Part shown: positions 34,301-46,345 of the stretch, piece after piece
Layout: each line of letters begins with the position of its first letter
How positions within the stretch are numbered: the stretch's first letter is position 1
The notes under the pieces: generated by a model
What the model was told of the DNA's origin: nothing
The model's database searches: none
Seen by the model: only the letters and a program-made list of their open reading frames with translations
From: Morinoia aosen
Lineage: Eukaryota > Arthropoda > Malacostraca > Amphipoda > Talitridae
Assembly: GCA_030386875.1 (NCBI GenBank)
Contig: CM059562.1
Location: 23,241,360 to 23,305,359 of the forward strand
DNA: 64,000 nt
Direction of reading: 5' to 3'
Translations under genes and position numbers: made by a program

Positions 34301-37300
34301 TCACGACTCAAGTCCGACAACAGTTGAGGTGCTGTACATGAAGCTATTAGCTGTCTCTGCTTGGTTCACTGCAGAAATAACGTAATTCAAATTCAAAAGG
34401 CTGCTTTTGCACCCTCCCAGCACGTACAAATATACTGTACGCACAATAAATGCTCAATTATTAGCAGTCGTCTTTCACTAACTCTTGAATTCAATGATCG
34501 CTCGACTAATTTTTCAAAACTCCACCAGTGTGTCTTGCGAACATTTAGATGACAAAGAGTTTTGCTCAACTATATTGAGCTCATGACAAACAATATCTGT
34601 CTTGGCTTGCAGGACAATCTTTGAGATTTCGGAAGAAGTTAGTAATCATACAAGACTATGTCCCGTCTCATTTTGTGAATGCAACTAAGAGATTTCTTGC
34701 TTCATTCCGCTTTATGGTAGCAATTATATTGTGTGGTCACCGTCTTCGCATGATTTGAACCTAATTTAATATTTGAAAGTCATTATAAGGCGCAATGTTT
34801 ATGAAGATGACTACAACGGTTTCAAAAACAGTATAATGGGATGCTATACAGGCCTCTCAGAGATCTGATCCAGTCACTCTGATTGAAAAATTGATTGATT
34901 CGATAACGACCCAAGCAACACATGCTTTCAGCGACCAGGTTCAGGTTCATGCTTTAATTCATATTTTAGTTCATCAGACATACGCTCTGATGCTGAATTC
35001 AACATGGAGAAACGATGAATTCAATGGTAGTATGTCTTATGTTATTCTAAGCTCAGCCATTTAGAAAATTGATTTCTTAAGGATGAGAGTTGCGCTCAGT
35101 CGAAGGGCTGATGCGCTGGTGCGCTGGAAGGACTCGTATTCATCAACCAGTGAAAGAAATCTCAAACGGAACCTCCGTGTTCATATCTTGGAGACGGAAA
35201 GAAAAAGCATACATGTGAATGAATTTGAACTAAAGATATCATTTATAATGTCCTTCATTGTCTAGTAATAGGCAAGGGTACAAACATTCAAATTTGCTTT
35301 CAGAAATTTACCTGAGATTATCTTTCCTCAGCGCAGCACTGGTGGCATCTGTAATTAAGGAAATCAGTTGATGGGTCGATGGGAAATTGAAAAGCTTGTA
35401 CACAATTTGTAAGGGCACATAATGTAACACCCGCGTGACAGCACATGCGTGTTCAGACTAAACAGTTTAGTGCCTACACTTGTGGTGCTATAATGACCTG
35501 TCTCGATCTAAACTGAAAGTCATTAACGAAAGGCCATCATTATTTGAGATTTTAACGCTTCTGCAGTACAGTGCTAAATATTAAGTAGGATGATCTCGGC
35601 ATAAATTAAGCCTGTACGGATGTAGTAATAGCAAGAATTAGGAAAATAAACTTGCATTGATATGTTGCTGGAGTCAATATCATCAAATCTGAGCTAAATT
35701 AAAAGTTACCAGCAGGGACAAGGTGCAGCGGCCTCATGCAGGCATGGACGGCTTCTCGGGTAAAGTACGATAAGATATGAGCAAGCGCAGCCAACTCGAT
35801 AATTTTTTCAAATTTACGCAGCAGACTCGAGCATTCTTTCCAAATTGACGCAGCTTAGTCAAGCTTCCTTTCTGAATTTACTCAGAGGACTCAAGCATCT
35901 TTTTCCCGAGACACTCGCTGAACTCGGGGAGGATCCCTCTGCACTATAAAATTCCATAAGGAGGTGCGAACGGAGGGAGGTACGAACGGAGGGAGGAGCG
36001 GGTGTCCACAAATTCAATTCCTTTGCAGCACATCGTAAAAAAGGTACTGACCAAGGCACAATGGCTGTTTCTGCGCGAGCTTACAGGGAGCTTCTTCCTT
36101 CCAACGAATTTTTTTTCATTAGTTTCCGCTCTGCTGAGCAAGAATGCTTTCGCACATCTCACTCCTCGTTTTGAAGTGCCCGAGTATGTCTCAAAGTCAT
36201 AGTGAGGTAACTGAAAAACGAAAGAAAAACACGCAGTAACTTAATATTAGTTTCTTTACTGTGGTGTCGGCGAAGAAGACAAAATTAAGAACATGTACAG
36301 CGGCTCTCTGCTTCACCAGTTCAGGGAGCGCTCTGCAGTCGTGGCTCAGGCGTTAGGCACGGTAGCAATTTTCCTGTTATCGCAAGTAAATTCTTTAGGA
36401 CATTTAATCGATTGGCGTGCTTCTGAGACCGCTTCTAATTTGCTCGCGTCAACTAATTCACTCCCTGATGATCAGGAAACTACATCCACTAACCTGTTAA
36501 CTGCTGCATCGATGCACGGCAACATCACGAGGAACTTCAGAAATTTTGAGCGAATGAATCTGGTAGTGAAACTTCGAACTTACCGCACACTGCTAAATAA
36601 TAGCATCAACAGTAGTTCTTCACATTCAAAAAGAAGGATCATCTGTTACAACGCTGACAATGCCTGTTTATCATCGCACGCAACTTAATTATGTTTGAAT
36701 TAGAGGAGCGATAGAGTTGCACCACAGAGTTTGGCATTAGAGCTTATGCGAATTCTCTATACTGTTTAATTTCGTATCGTTCTCGAAAGCACTGAACGTC
36801 CGCGTCTAAAGTTATGACGTCATGCCCACAAGCCGGTCCATTGCCTCAACCGCAAGCTCCACAGCCTTTATTATTAACAGTCATTATTGAAATCTGGGAG
36901 AAGAGGAAGGAGTTTATTTTTTTTCTAGAACGTACATCAAGGGAAAACTCTGCCATTAAATTTAGGCTGTTGCGCTCCATCCGTGAAGGGCCAATTAAAT
37001 CTTCCCTTCATTTTGCTGATAATTATCGCACATCACGAATGCGAGGTGATCGTTTTACCTCAATGCGGTAGAATATGTCAAGTACGAAGACAAAACGGGG
37101 CACGTTAAAATGAAATTTCAGTGTAACTTGATTCATGTTGAAACTACTTTAGCAATTTATTCTGTGGGTGGCAGTGAGGCTTCGCTTTTTCATTCGACGT
37201 TTATGTTTGAAAAATGCAGCATCAGTTAGTCGAGGGAGTTGGTTCTCTGCATGCAGCAAACACTACGAGAGCTCAGAATTGTTTATCTCCGTGATGAAGT

Positions 37301-39060
37301 ACCTCACTATCACCCCAATGGCAGGCTGTCGTGGCCAATGGCAGATATTTGTTTTCAATTATCTTGTATTTGTCAGCAGCGAGTTCGATTCAATAAGACT
37401 TGAACTAATACAAAAAGTGAACATTACACAAATGGTTTATTTGAAGAGATTATTAACGTTGATAAATCCAATATTTTACTTTTATGCTCTCAAATTTTTC
37501 ACCTGTGCATTTGAGAGTTTTGTTCATTCGCAAGTTGAAGCATTCTTTTGAAGAAATGAAAAATGCATACAGTCTGAAAATAGTGAATAGTTCAGATGCG
37601 TGTTCATTCATTTAATTTTTTATTTTGCAGTATTAGTTTGTTTATTTATATTTTTAGGCATGTATTCTTAATAGCCTGGTTCGCATTAACTGACGTTTTT
37701 TTGCTGTTACCTGGCATCTACTTGAAATTGAGCTTATAGCTCTAAAAGTTCATATTGAATATTTTGAGGCCTTCTTCATTCGACGGCTTTCACTTTCAAT
37801 TTCCTTCGCACGGAAGTTAATATCATGAATAGCGCTATTTAAAAATTATCTCACTTTCATCGTTGTTTCGCCCGTGACGCTTTCATATCGTTCTGCGAAC
37901 CTATAGGAGTGTCCCTTTTCCTACCCCAAATATGTAGCAAAATCTGATCACTTCGGCTTCCTCGCAAACAACGGGTGAAATTTGCTTTAGCACTTCGACA
38001 TTTCGACCTCTTCTAGCGAGGATCCTTTCCCCTCCTCACTAGACGCTCGAAAATTCCTGGAGTCATTGTTGATGATTTGAGTTAGTTATGGCTTCTACAG
38101 ATTGTTAATTTTTTTTTAATTCTGTCTTTTCGTTATTTGAAATTCAATAACGCAAAAAGTAATTAATTGTAGATAAAATGAAGCTTAAGAACAAGGATAA
38201 AACATGATTTAATGTGTGCTGATTTATATTTTTTAAACAATTGATTGTTTTTAAGTTTAGTACAATTGACACATTTGAGTATAGCTACTTGTCGGCCCGA
38301 AACAGTTCAGCGACTTCCAAGGCATCCTATCATACACGCTATGCTGAGGTGTACAGTTATGTTTAACCTAATTCACTAACCTAGTTGCGCCCTAGACTGA
38401 TCAATGAATTGGTTCACTCAAGATTCGATGCTTTATTTAACAATGATAGTTACCAGAGGCTAGATGTGAACAGTCTATCCTAGAAAATACTTGAAAACAG
38501 ACTTAAAATGTTTGTTTGTCTTTAATCAAGGCAAATTACCTTGTTCAGGATGAGTTCAGTTTCAAACAAGATTTGATTCGATAACCTTATGTGATTAATA
38601 TTCCTAAAGAAAGAGGGATTCAAGATTAGTTTTGAAAGCTTTGTGTTAACTTTTTCACGGATTTCTGCAGGAATTAAATTCCAAGTCATAGTTCCAATGA
38701 AGAGGATTCCATGTTGTGACCGAGCTGTTGATTAATTAGGAAACAAGAAATTACTTCTATTTCGGGTAAAATCAGGGTTAGAAAAAAAATCCGTTAAAAA
38801 ACAGCCTAACTATTTTTTATGGTTTTATGAGTTTTATTGGGTTGAATTGGTTTTATGTTCTTTTATTGGATAACGGCATCCGGAATTCTTCTCATGAGTA
38901 ATTTTTAAATACATACATTAATGATTTGTGTGTGCAGTGTGAACACAGCCTATAGGTTGTTCCCATCAAAAGCAGTAGCTGCCAACCTGTCACGAGTATG
39001 ATTTGGTAACTCATAAATTTCTGATTTTCAGGCTCTCTCAGTCTTGCTGTCAGTGTCAAG
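31391..39060. other. long non-coding stretch, no gene supported
   Basis: The longest frames are 36293-36688 (+, 131 codons), 37168-37551 (+, 127), 33787-34089 (+, 100) and 32652-32963 (-, 103). None shows a recognisable domain or flanking splice sites that I trust. A 16-bp tandem duplication CGAACGGAGGGAGG(T/A) lies at 35967-36000. Small GAACAAT repeats lie at 31500-31550. Confidence 0.4.
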
Positions 39061-39149
39061 TGTAACATGATACTGCAGACTCGATATCTGCATTATATTT
39101 TTAGGCCCACTAGTTTCCTGTCTACAATATCCTTTTCTTCTGCATTAGC

Positions 39150-39310
39150 ACCAACTACAGTGAAGGCAAGTGCACCACTACCAGTAAAACGGAGTAGGAC
39201 TTTTGAGTACCTTTGCACTTCTCAAGAAGACAAAGAAAAAATAGATGTTCGACTGGGTAAATTTTTCTTTAGTTCAAAAATTAATTCTAATATGACAGAC
39301 AAACAAAGAG
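39150..39310 (+). pseudogene. possible hAT/ZBED transposase fragment
   Basis: A 127-codon frame contains EYLCTSQEDKEKIDVRLGKF followed by FFSSKI. This resembles the region of ZBED/hAT transposases that follows the BED finger, where a basic stretch leads into a conserved I-D-x-x-L-x-x-F. No BED finger cysteines, catalytic residues or ends are visible. The similarity is short and could be chance. Confidence 0.25.
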
Positions 39311-40158
39311 TTCCACAAGATCTGTTCAGTGGTACGACCTGGATACATACTGCCAGACCACACCGCCAGTCTGCATTGTCTGTGACAAAGTTTGGTGTAG
39401 GTTTGGGGCAGGGAAAGCTCAAATGCGCCTTGAAATATTCACACATTTGAGGCCAAATGCTGGTCTAAGATGATGCAATTAAGACCTACCTCTGCCACGG
39501 GAGACTTCCACATGATGGTACAAATTGTGATGTATAGCCTTAGGAAGTAATTAAGGTTCAAATTCGATTCAATATATTAAATTTGGAAATGGAGTCAATA
39601 AAAGAAAAACAATAAAACATGCATTAAGCCTTTCTAACAGGTTTGTTCATTCATAGATGATTAAATTTTAAAAAATACTAGAGTGGTGGGTTTTTGTTGT
39701 TTTTATGTTTTTTTTGATGGGTTATTTTTGAGTGGGTTTTTCAATTTCAATCCAATGTTAAATTCCATGATGGTTAGTTTCTACAGTCAATAGTTGTTTG
39801 AGGCTTCTGCTGCCGTCATCAGTGAACGTTTTACGCATAAAATTCCACAAGGAGAGCTTGTCGAGACCCAAAAGCTTAAGTATTTTTAAACTTTTGAATA
39901 AATCATTTGTGTGAGCATTATACTTTAATTTTTAACCACTCTAAAAGCTCTTTCTTTGCGGCCCATAGAGCAAATTGGTTTTATTTTCATCAGTTTCGTG
40001 CCAAGCTTCTATTCAGTCGTGTAAATATGATGAAATGAGCGCTCGATGATGTGTTTCCAAAGCTTTTCAGGCAATACATTTTTAATTTTAATGAGTATTC
40101 CAACGGATTTTGATAATTTAGCACTGACATGTGCGATATGCTCTTTGAAGGTCAGGTA

Positions 40159-40177
40159 TTCATCTATTATAATGCCC
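40159..40177. other. target site duplication, left copy (PLE in LINE)
   Basis: TTCATCTATTATAATGCCC here matches TTCATCTATTATAATTCCC at 41758-41776 with one difference. The duplicated bases encode GIIIDE of the LINE on the minus strand. Confidence 0.85.
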
Positions 40178-40396
40178 AGTTTTAGGATGAAAAGGAAAAC
40201 CAACGTAGCTAAGAAAATCATGATATAAAACAAACGATTCGGATCATAAAAAATCCATTCTCAGTGTTCTGAAAAACAATGAGTCAAAGTATTAAAACTA
40301 TTTCTGAACTATAATTTTCTGAATAGACCAACAGATAAAATATTGACATCAAAAAAGACAAAGAAAGACAATAATAAAACAAAACCATAAAACACT

Positions 40397-41325
40397 TTAA
40401 CAAACAATAGAAAGCTTGACCGCCGTGTCACACTCATTAATTGACGGACGGTTTTTTAAAATGTACATCGATTCTAAAATGCGGAGATCAGATAAATTTG
40501 GGGATGAGTCAAAAATTTTAAAATTCGTGTTTTCAGAGAAATGGTCGTTGATCGAACAACGATCTCTTACAGACGAATTTGATGGCTTAGTTAGATTATT
40601 GCCCGTACGAAAGGAGGGAGACTCCCCTGTGTTGTGCACACCTCACAAATAGTTGGAGCCCAGTACGTGCTACCAATGTAAGAGCGGTCACACCGCTCGC
40701 AGTGTTTACCTCGCAGCGGTCACACGTATATTGGTATATCACTGGGGTGAGCAACATCACATCTGGAATATCCCTTCGCTTAAAGTAATACCCGATTTTT
40801 CTATCGATTCTGAAGTACACACAAGGATTGATTTGTGGAAAAAACTTTTTAATTATTGACAATATTTCGAGTTTTAGTTTCTCTGTACGGGTTCCTATAA
40901 ACGGTAACTGAAAATATAAGCTCAACTTCGGCGCGGTAAAAACTTGTTGCTTCATAGTAAACTTGCTAGCTAAAAATTTTCGTAACTACTTAGTAACAAT
41001 ATTCTTCGGGTAATTATTCGAACAGAAATATTTTTGTAAATAATTCATTTCTAAATGGAACAATTGGTAAGAAGAAGATATTTCAAAAGCTCTGTGAATT
41101 AATGTTACTATGCCGGAAATTTTATATTTATTGAAAATATTGCTAAAAAAGTTCATTCCCAATCCTGTAAAAGTTGCTTTTCGAAAGACTGAAGTAGTAA
41201 ATTTATTCTCGGCTCTGCTAACTTTCACATCTAAAAAAGACAGTTCATTATTCGTTTCTAGTTCACAAGTAAATTTAACATTCTTATGGCACTGGTTTAA
41301 ATATTGAAAGATATTGCCATCTAAT
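40397..41325 (-). pseudogene. PLE polyprotein pseudogene (RT thumb, GIY-YIG endonuclease)
   Basis: The 5' part (to about 40986) reads FTCELETNNELSFLDVKVSR, VFRKATFTGLGMNFFSN, YKISGIVTLIHRAFEI and LQKYFCSNNYP. This is the conserved region after the RT catalytic motif in PLEs. After a stop near 40985 the frame continues with LYFQLPFIG, KKFFPQINP and VIYQYTCDRC, leading into the endonuclease. The GIY-YIG residues are no longer readable (TASGVTALTL). A shifted frame (40639-40397) gives the end: SVRDRCSINDHF, FKIFDSSPNLSDLRILESMYI. The catalytic RT core (family motif with DD) is absent because the element is 5'-truncated. Codons upstream of about 41325 in the same open frame are antisense sequence from the inverted arm, not protein. 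Confidence 0.82.
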
Positions 41326-41339
41326 TCGTCTATAAGAGA

Positions 41340-41480
41340 ACATTGCTTGATAAACGACCATTTATTTAAAAGCGCAAATTTTAAAATTTTGGACTCAACC
41401 CCAAATTTACCTGATCTCCGCATTTTAGAATCGATGTACATTGTACATTTTAAAAAACCGTCCGTCAATTAATGTGTGTG
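41340..41480 (+). pseudogene. inverted PLE C-terminus (second arm)
   Basis: Read on the plus strand this stretch gives HCLINDHLFKSANFKILDST, then LRILESMYI. It is the same protein end as on the minus strand at 40639-40397. This shows the two arms are inverted copies of coding sequence and not a simple terminal repeat. Confidence 0.8.
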
Positions 41481-41646
41481 ACACGGCGGTCAAGCTTTCT
41501 ATTGTTTGTTAAAGTGTTTTATGGTTTTTGTTTTATAAGATCGCTCGTTTTATCTTTTTTGATGTCAATATTTTATCAGTTGGTTCATTCAGAAAATTAT
41601 AGTTCAGAAATAGTTTTAATACTTTGACTTATTGTTTTTCAGAACA

Positions 41647-41682
41647 CTGAGGATGGATTTTTTATGATCCGAAACGTTTGTT
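41647..41682 (+). ncRNA. hammerhead-ribozyme-like core, right arm of nested PLE
   Basis: CTGAGGA (41647-41653) and GAAACGTT (41671-41678) flank a hairpin with GGAT opposite ATCC. AACA before the core (41643-41646) can pair with TGTT after it (41679-41682) as stem I. The mirror copy in the left arm (40236-40264) has mutated core bases (CTGAGAA and GAATC). Confidence 0.55.
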
Positions 41683-41757
41683 ATATATCATGATTTGCTT
41701 AGCTACGTTGGTTTTCCTTTTTATCCTAAAAGTAAGCTTTCCTATAAATCGTCCAAT

Positions 41758-41776
41758 TTCATCTATTATAATTCCC
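41758..41776. other. target site duplication, right copy (PLE in LINE)
   Basis: Partner of 40159-40177, 18 of 19 bases identical. Confidence 0.85.
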
Positions 41777-42160
41777 GGGAGCTTACAGGCGTTAGTTTCT
41801 CCAATTTCACCTTCAACTATTTTGATACGGGGTGGAGAGACATTTCTCTTGTATGAGAATATAATGTATGCTGTCTTGTCGATATTAAGGCTAATTTTAT
41901 TACCTTTAACCCACATTGAAACCTTTTACAGCTCGTTATTTATGTTCTCCGTAATAATATAATGTTTTAAAATATTTAATAAATATGATTTTACCAATAA
42001 TTGGCAGTATGGAGATAGGTATATAATTATTAACGTAAACATTTTTGCTCCTTTTAAAAATAAGGGTTACTCTAGCAACTTTGAGAGTGTTCGAGAAAAT
42101 GCCTAGGAAAAGCTACTGTTTAATAACATTGGAGACCCTAGAATCCATCTGTTTTAAGAG

Positions 42161-42809
42161 TAGACTTCATCTGAATGCCTTCCAAAGTGCTTTAACTCAC
42201 ACGAATTTTTGTTAGGAGGGCGAGTGTTATACTCTTTCGGACAGTTTTAGTCAGTAATTACTGCATTCATTTTCGTGTTGATATATAAAGTGTTATGTTC
42301 TATTTTCAGGGAATTTTCTATATTGCTGGGGGGCTGGAGTCCTAAAGGATAATTTTTTTAAGTCGAGCATTGCTTTTACGATCTGCAGTTTTTTAAATTT
42401 TAAATTGATCCTGTAATGCGCTCATTAGAACACTTGAGCAAGATCTGAATACTTTCGTCATCAGTCAATACCGCAGCATCACACAGGTTATTGGTCATAA
42501 GTAAAGAATTTTGCTAACTCAGTAACAGAAATAGTAATTAAGAATGGTATACAGGTTGAACTTATAGAAAGATATCAGAAAAGCTAATTATTTCGTTGAC
42601 GAGCAGTGCTTCAGTTGTTTTGTGTATAAGGATCAAGGAGTAATGAAAAACCGTTGAAGATCTGATACACGGCACACAATATCTTTAAAATGTTTGATGA
42701 AAATGCTCCGGAAAGTTAAAGAAATCCAGTGACCATGCACAGCGTTACGAGAAGATTCGTCTGCGACAGGCACAGGTGTTTCAATACGTATCATAAGCCA
42801 TTAACTCCA
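42161..42809. other. non-coding stretch, no gene seen
   Basis: It may include further degraded LINE sequence upstream of the RT pieces, but nothing is readable with confidence. Confidence 0.4.
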
Positions 42810-43080
42810 TAGAAATCAACTGGAATCGTGCTCTCCAAGGAAACCTCTACTGTTCTCGATACAACATAGAAATTACCACTTGTTGTTAACTCGTGAATTT
42901 AAGATTAAGCCCGAAATATTATGCGAAAATTTTCTATGGAGAGGTTGAATGATTTGGTTTGAATTTGCAAACTCATCTTTGGAGGAAAAACCGTATTTCC
43001 TTTGCACCGGAGAACACTATTCCTAGTGTAAAACTCGGCAACGGTAACGAGGTGGTCTGGGGTGTTTATGTTGTCTTTCA
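42810..43080 (+). pseudogene. Tc1-like transposase remnant
   Basis: The plus frame reads LWRKNRISFAPENTIPSVKL and then GNEVVWG. This corresponds to the family pattern V-W-R-K ... K-N-T-I-P-T-V-K-H-G-G-G-S-V-M-V-W-G-C of Tc1-like transposases. About 120 bp upstream NWNRALQG resembles the degenerate W-x-x-V-L-W-S-D-E-T motif. The catalytic residues are lost, and no terminal repeats were found. The downstream part of the 100-codon frame is not recognised. Confidence 0.5.
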
Positions 43081-44937
43081 CACAACTTCCTACATCGCAT
43101 CCGATACCTGCAACGCCTATGAGGAAGGATTGTGTCTGGCCAACAGCATTACCTCACCATGCCTCGAAAAAAAACTCGCTATCTTGTTAGCAATGTGTGC
43201 TCGTTCAACTAACCAGCATTTATGCAATTTTAAAATCTTCCGCACGTTCTACCACAGATAGGCATGCACGCCCTCATCACATCTAGCCTGTGGAAGCTCC
43301 ACGTCCTGAGAGTTACCAGTTACCATTGCACATCGGAAAAATATTTTTCTTTGTTGTTATTTTAACCCGGTGGGATCTAATTCATTTTATTGGAATTAAA
43401 TGTAGGATTCGTTTTTTAACGACTAATTTGGATTGTGGGCCTTTTACACCAATTAAGTCAATCACTGCCATAACGCGTTTGTTCCTAAGCATAACAACGC
43501 ACATCCTGAGGGTTAAAAAAAGGCCAAGCCTGGGCGATAAGTGCGGGAGCTCGGCGTAGCGAGATCCCAAGGATTGGTACTCCTTTCTTGAGGTTCATTG
43601 CCTTAGACAATGAATCCACGTTATTTTGAAATGGCTGATAAAGTAAAGTGACTCATTATAAAAGATCAGAAGACCCTTCTCGCTTCGACTATACTTATAA
43701 ACTTCAATTTAAAGAACGATCGGCTTCCTCGCGCACTGATTACCAACGCCCGAACGTACTCGTAAGATAAGTTTTGATTATTACTTTTTTGTCTAATCGA
43801 CTTCTCTCTCTCAACCGCTTTGAGATGTATAGTCGTATGCGTTCATCAGTGTCAATAATGAAATAAGTCCTCTTTCATGTTCCACTTCCCTTTGTAAGTT
43901 GGAAAGAATGAGAGTGAGGAGTGGTAAAGATGAGGCAAAATCTGTATATGATACCGACGATGCTGAACGTGCGCGTATTGAAGATAGCTTTGAAAATACT
44001 GCTTTGCTGATGCCCTCAACACGCTAAGCGAAGATAATCGTCTGCTCATGACGACACGAATGAATCATTGAATCATATTACTTAGTAAATGAATTATATA
44101 ATCATACCAACATAGTTTGTATCATTAAAAGCTGGTGGCAGCATATACCAAATATCCAACAGAAACAATTCATAAAGGAACATGATTTGGTCGTGAAATA
44201 TATGAACTCCTTCGTACCTAACGACAATGCAACGGAAAGAAAATATTTACTTTATAGGGACTATAACGACTGGCGGCATTGGAGTGTGATAAAAAATAAC
44301 CAGCTCATAGGAAACGTAATAACTGGTGACAGAGCGGCAGGATCAAGAAACAAAAACCCGCTTAAATAGGAACCATAAATATATCCTTAAAAGCAACCGG
44401 CAAAATGCACATAATAGATGGTAGAATGAATACAGAACTTTGCGGAGATATGTTGAATACTAACTCGCATGCTTCAGTGGTAAAACAGGAGATTAAATCT
44501 TCTAGCTGGATAATGATCCTAAACATTCTGCGAAATCTACAAAGAAATAGCTTAATGATGCCAATGTAGAGGTAGAGCGACTCGAATGTCCAAGCCAGTC
44601 CTCAGGCTTAAGCCTTATCAGAAATTTCTGTCGATATTTGAAAGTTAAATTGCGTTAATCTCTCCAAGGTATGCAGGAAAGAATAGATACCATTCCACCA
44701 AAAAAAATTAAATCATTAATTAAAGATCATTATAGAAGAAAATCGATTGCTGTAGAAGTGATTAGGGGTATGCTACTAAGCATTGAATGATGATTGTATA
44801 AAAGTTTAAGATTGTCCGGGCATTTTTTCACAGTAATGTTTACAAAAATAAACGACTTTTCACAAAAATTATTATACCGTAAAATGTTTGATAAGGATGA
44901 CGTATCGTAACTTCCTATTACTTTTGAAACAGATTTC
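43081..44937. other. non-coding stretch, no gene seen
   Basis: Overlapping opposite frames at 43290-43570 and short frames elsewhere are not recognised. Confidence 0.45.
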
Positions 44938-45110
44938 AATAAAGGCCTAAGCTTCTTTTTGGAAAATAAAAGCTGAGCATCCTATTAAAGTAAAAGCTGA
45001 GCTTTCTTTTAAGGTAGGGCTGAATTACCTTTCGGAGTAAAGGCAGAGCTTTTTTGAAGTAATGGCTGAAGTTTCGTTTGCTCTGAGAGTTAAGTTTCCG
45101 CGTAGAGTGA
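44938..45110. repeat. degenerate tandem repeat on AAAAGCTGAGC
   Basis: Variants AAAAGCTGAGCATCC, AAAAGCTGAGCTTTC, AGGGCTGAATTACC, AAAGGCAGAGCTTTT and AATGGCTGAAGTTTC recur every 24-31 bp. Confidence 0.65.
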
Positions 45111-46104
45111 GGGTCAAGTGTTACGAAATGAGGAAATTCAAGTTACCATGTCAGGAAATTAACAGTGAATGGAATACGGAGGGTGCAATGCAAGTAACGC
45201 GAGATTCGTGGAGCCACAGCAGGGGCTACTCTCTGGCCTTCAAGCGCCGATTGAGATAGTAAATAAACAGCTAATATCTCAAAAAAAATATTTTTTTTTG
45301 GAAAATTTCATTGTAGAAAATGTATTGAAAAACAAAGTGAAAAAGTGAGAAGTGAAAAGGTGTGCAATTTTGTACCTCTTGTTCTGAAGCATACTGTATA
45401 ATTAACAGAGGAAATAATCCTCTGATGCCTAAAGGATAGAATGATTTCTTCAAGTCACAATTCCGTATAAATTTCTGGATTTGTCTATAGATGAAATTCA
45501 GTCAGATGTATTTCTCCCAACCATGAGGGATCTTCAGTGGAATCACAAATGTTGCTACTTTGGTCTTTATAACTATACTGAGTGTATTTATTCTCTATTA
45601 ATTATGATCTTTATGCCACGCGGATTAACTTGTAATTAAGCTCTTTGTAAATACTCTACGCATATATATTAATATATATATTAATTAATGATTGTTATAT
45701 ATATACATACATAGAGTATTATCAATGTACTCAACTTTTCTCTCAGGAAACAGGAACTTTTTTTATACTTTTATATTATACTGGGAACTTTTCATTTTCT
45801 TCTATTTAACCCTTAATTTCCGACCGCATCAAATTAGCCTGTTGGAGATTTTTTGTTTTGTCAAGTACAGTAAAAATGTTCCCAAATGCGAATAAGTGAT
45901 GAGACTGTGAGGAAGTAGATAAGCCAAAAAGTATCAGCATTTTACCACAAAATTCTAAACGACTAAAAATAAATTCGCTAGGGGCTTAGAACTTAGTATT
46001 CATAAAATAACGTACTTCAAAATATGCTAAATATGTACTCAAGTACGTTCATAAGTACTTAGGAGTTGAGTATATTTGATAGAAGTAGTTGGTTCTTAGT
46101 TTTT
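45111..46104. other. non-coding stretch with an AT-rich microsatellite
   Basis: TATA-type dinucleotide sequence occupies about 45662-45712. Several AAGTACTT palindromic words occur at 46000-46110, just before the SINE, and resume just after it near 46425. Confidence 0.5.
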
Positions 46105-46109
46105 TAGTA

Positions 46110-46345
46110 CTTTTGATCCATGTGCTCGCAATAGCCATGTGGCTAGAGGTTCTGCCGCCGTGCGGCAGACCCGGGTTCGAAACCCGGCGCTGTAGGTGGC
46201 GATTTTCTCTGTTGGGTATAGGAGAAAATTCCAAGCACAATACCCCACTCTACCCAGGTGTCTGAAATAGGTACCGGTCTTGACCGGGGGGAAGCGTCAT
46301 GGCGTCCTGGTGTTAGTTATAAGGCATTTGAATATCCAATGGACA
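46110..46345 (+). mobile_element. tRNA-derived SINE
   Basis: The head looks like a tRNA. An A-box-like TAGCCATGTGGCTAGAGG lies at 46132-46149, an anticodon-like stem CTGCC/GGCAG with a 7-nt loop at 46152-46168, and a perfect T arm CCGGG-TTCGAAA-CCCGG with the pol III B box at 46171-46187. The acceptor ends (GCTCGCA and CGCTGTA) do not pair, so it is not a working tRNA. About 150 bp of unrelated body follows, with CCACTCTACCCAGGTG and GGTCTTGACCGGGG. Boundaries are approximate and no target duplication was identified. Confidence 0.8.

Larger units (their letters stand above)
40178..41757 (-). mobile_element. Penelope-like retroelement with inverted 3'-end copy, nested in a LINE
   Basis: On the minus strand the unit runs from an antisense copy of the PLE 3' end (41757 to about 41325), through RT C-terminal sequence, a linker, a degraded GIY-YIG region and the C-terminal domain, to the sense 3' tail ending at 40178. 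The two 3' ends form inverted arms of about 400 bp (40178-40585 and 41325-41757). Partial inverted copies at the 5' side are a known feature of Penelope insertions. The right arm ends ATCGTCCAAT, like the tails near 23300 and 49820. Frameshifts make it inactive. Confidence 0.85.
39790..42160 (-). mobile_element. LINE (non-LTR retrotransposon) remnant, interrupted by a PLE
   Basis: Minus-strand pieces occur in the right order for a Jockey/CR1-like reverse transcriptase. 42085-41990 reads RVTLIFKR and NNYIPISILPIIGK (early RT motif). 41916-41777 reads GNKISLNIDKTAYIIFS and ACKLPGIIIDE. 40162-40030 continues with LTFKEHIAHVSAKLSKSVGI. 39900-39810 reads LKILKLLGLDKLSLWNFM. The active-site region between the first two pieces is deleted, and stops and frameshifts are present. 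The PLE at 40178-41757 splits the GIIIDE codons. The element is dead. Confidence 0.8.

Noticed and set aside
36460-36482. CCTGATGATCAGGAAAC, hammerhead-like
   Set aside because: No room for stem II, no flanking PLE sequence; a chance match.
36293-36688. 131-codon plus-strand frame
   Set aside because: It has no recognised domain and no convincing splice context; frames of this size are expected by chance in 64 kb.
39790-39836. CTGATGACGGC with a later CAAAC on the minus strand, hammerhead-like
   Set aside because: It lies inside LINE coding sequence, GAAAC is not preserved and no PLE tail words follow.
46121-46195. A tRNA gene with CGT in the anticodon-loop position
   Set aside because: The acceptor strands do not pair and the A box is imperfect, so it is the head of a SINE.
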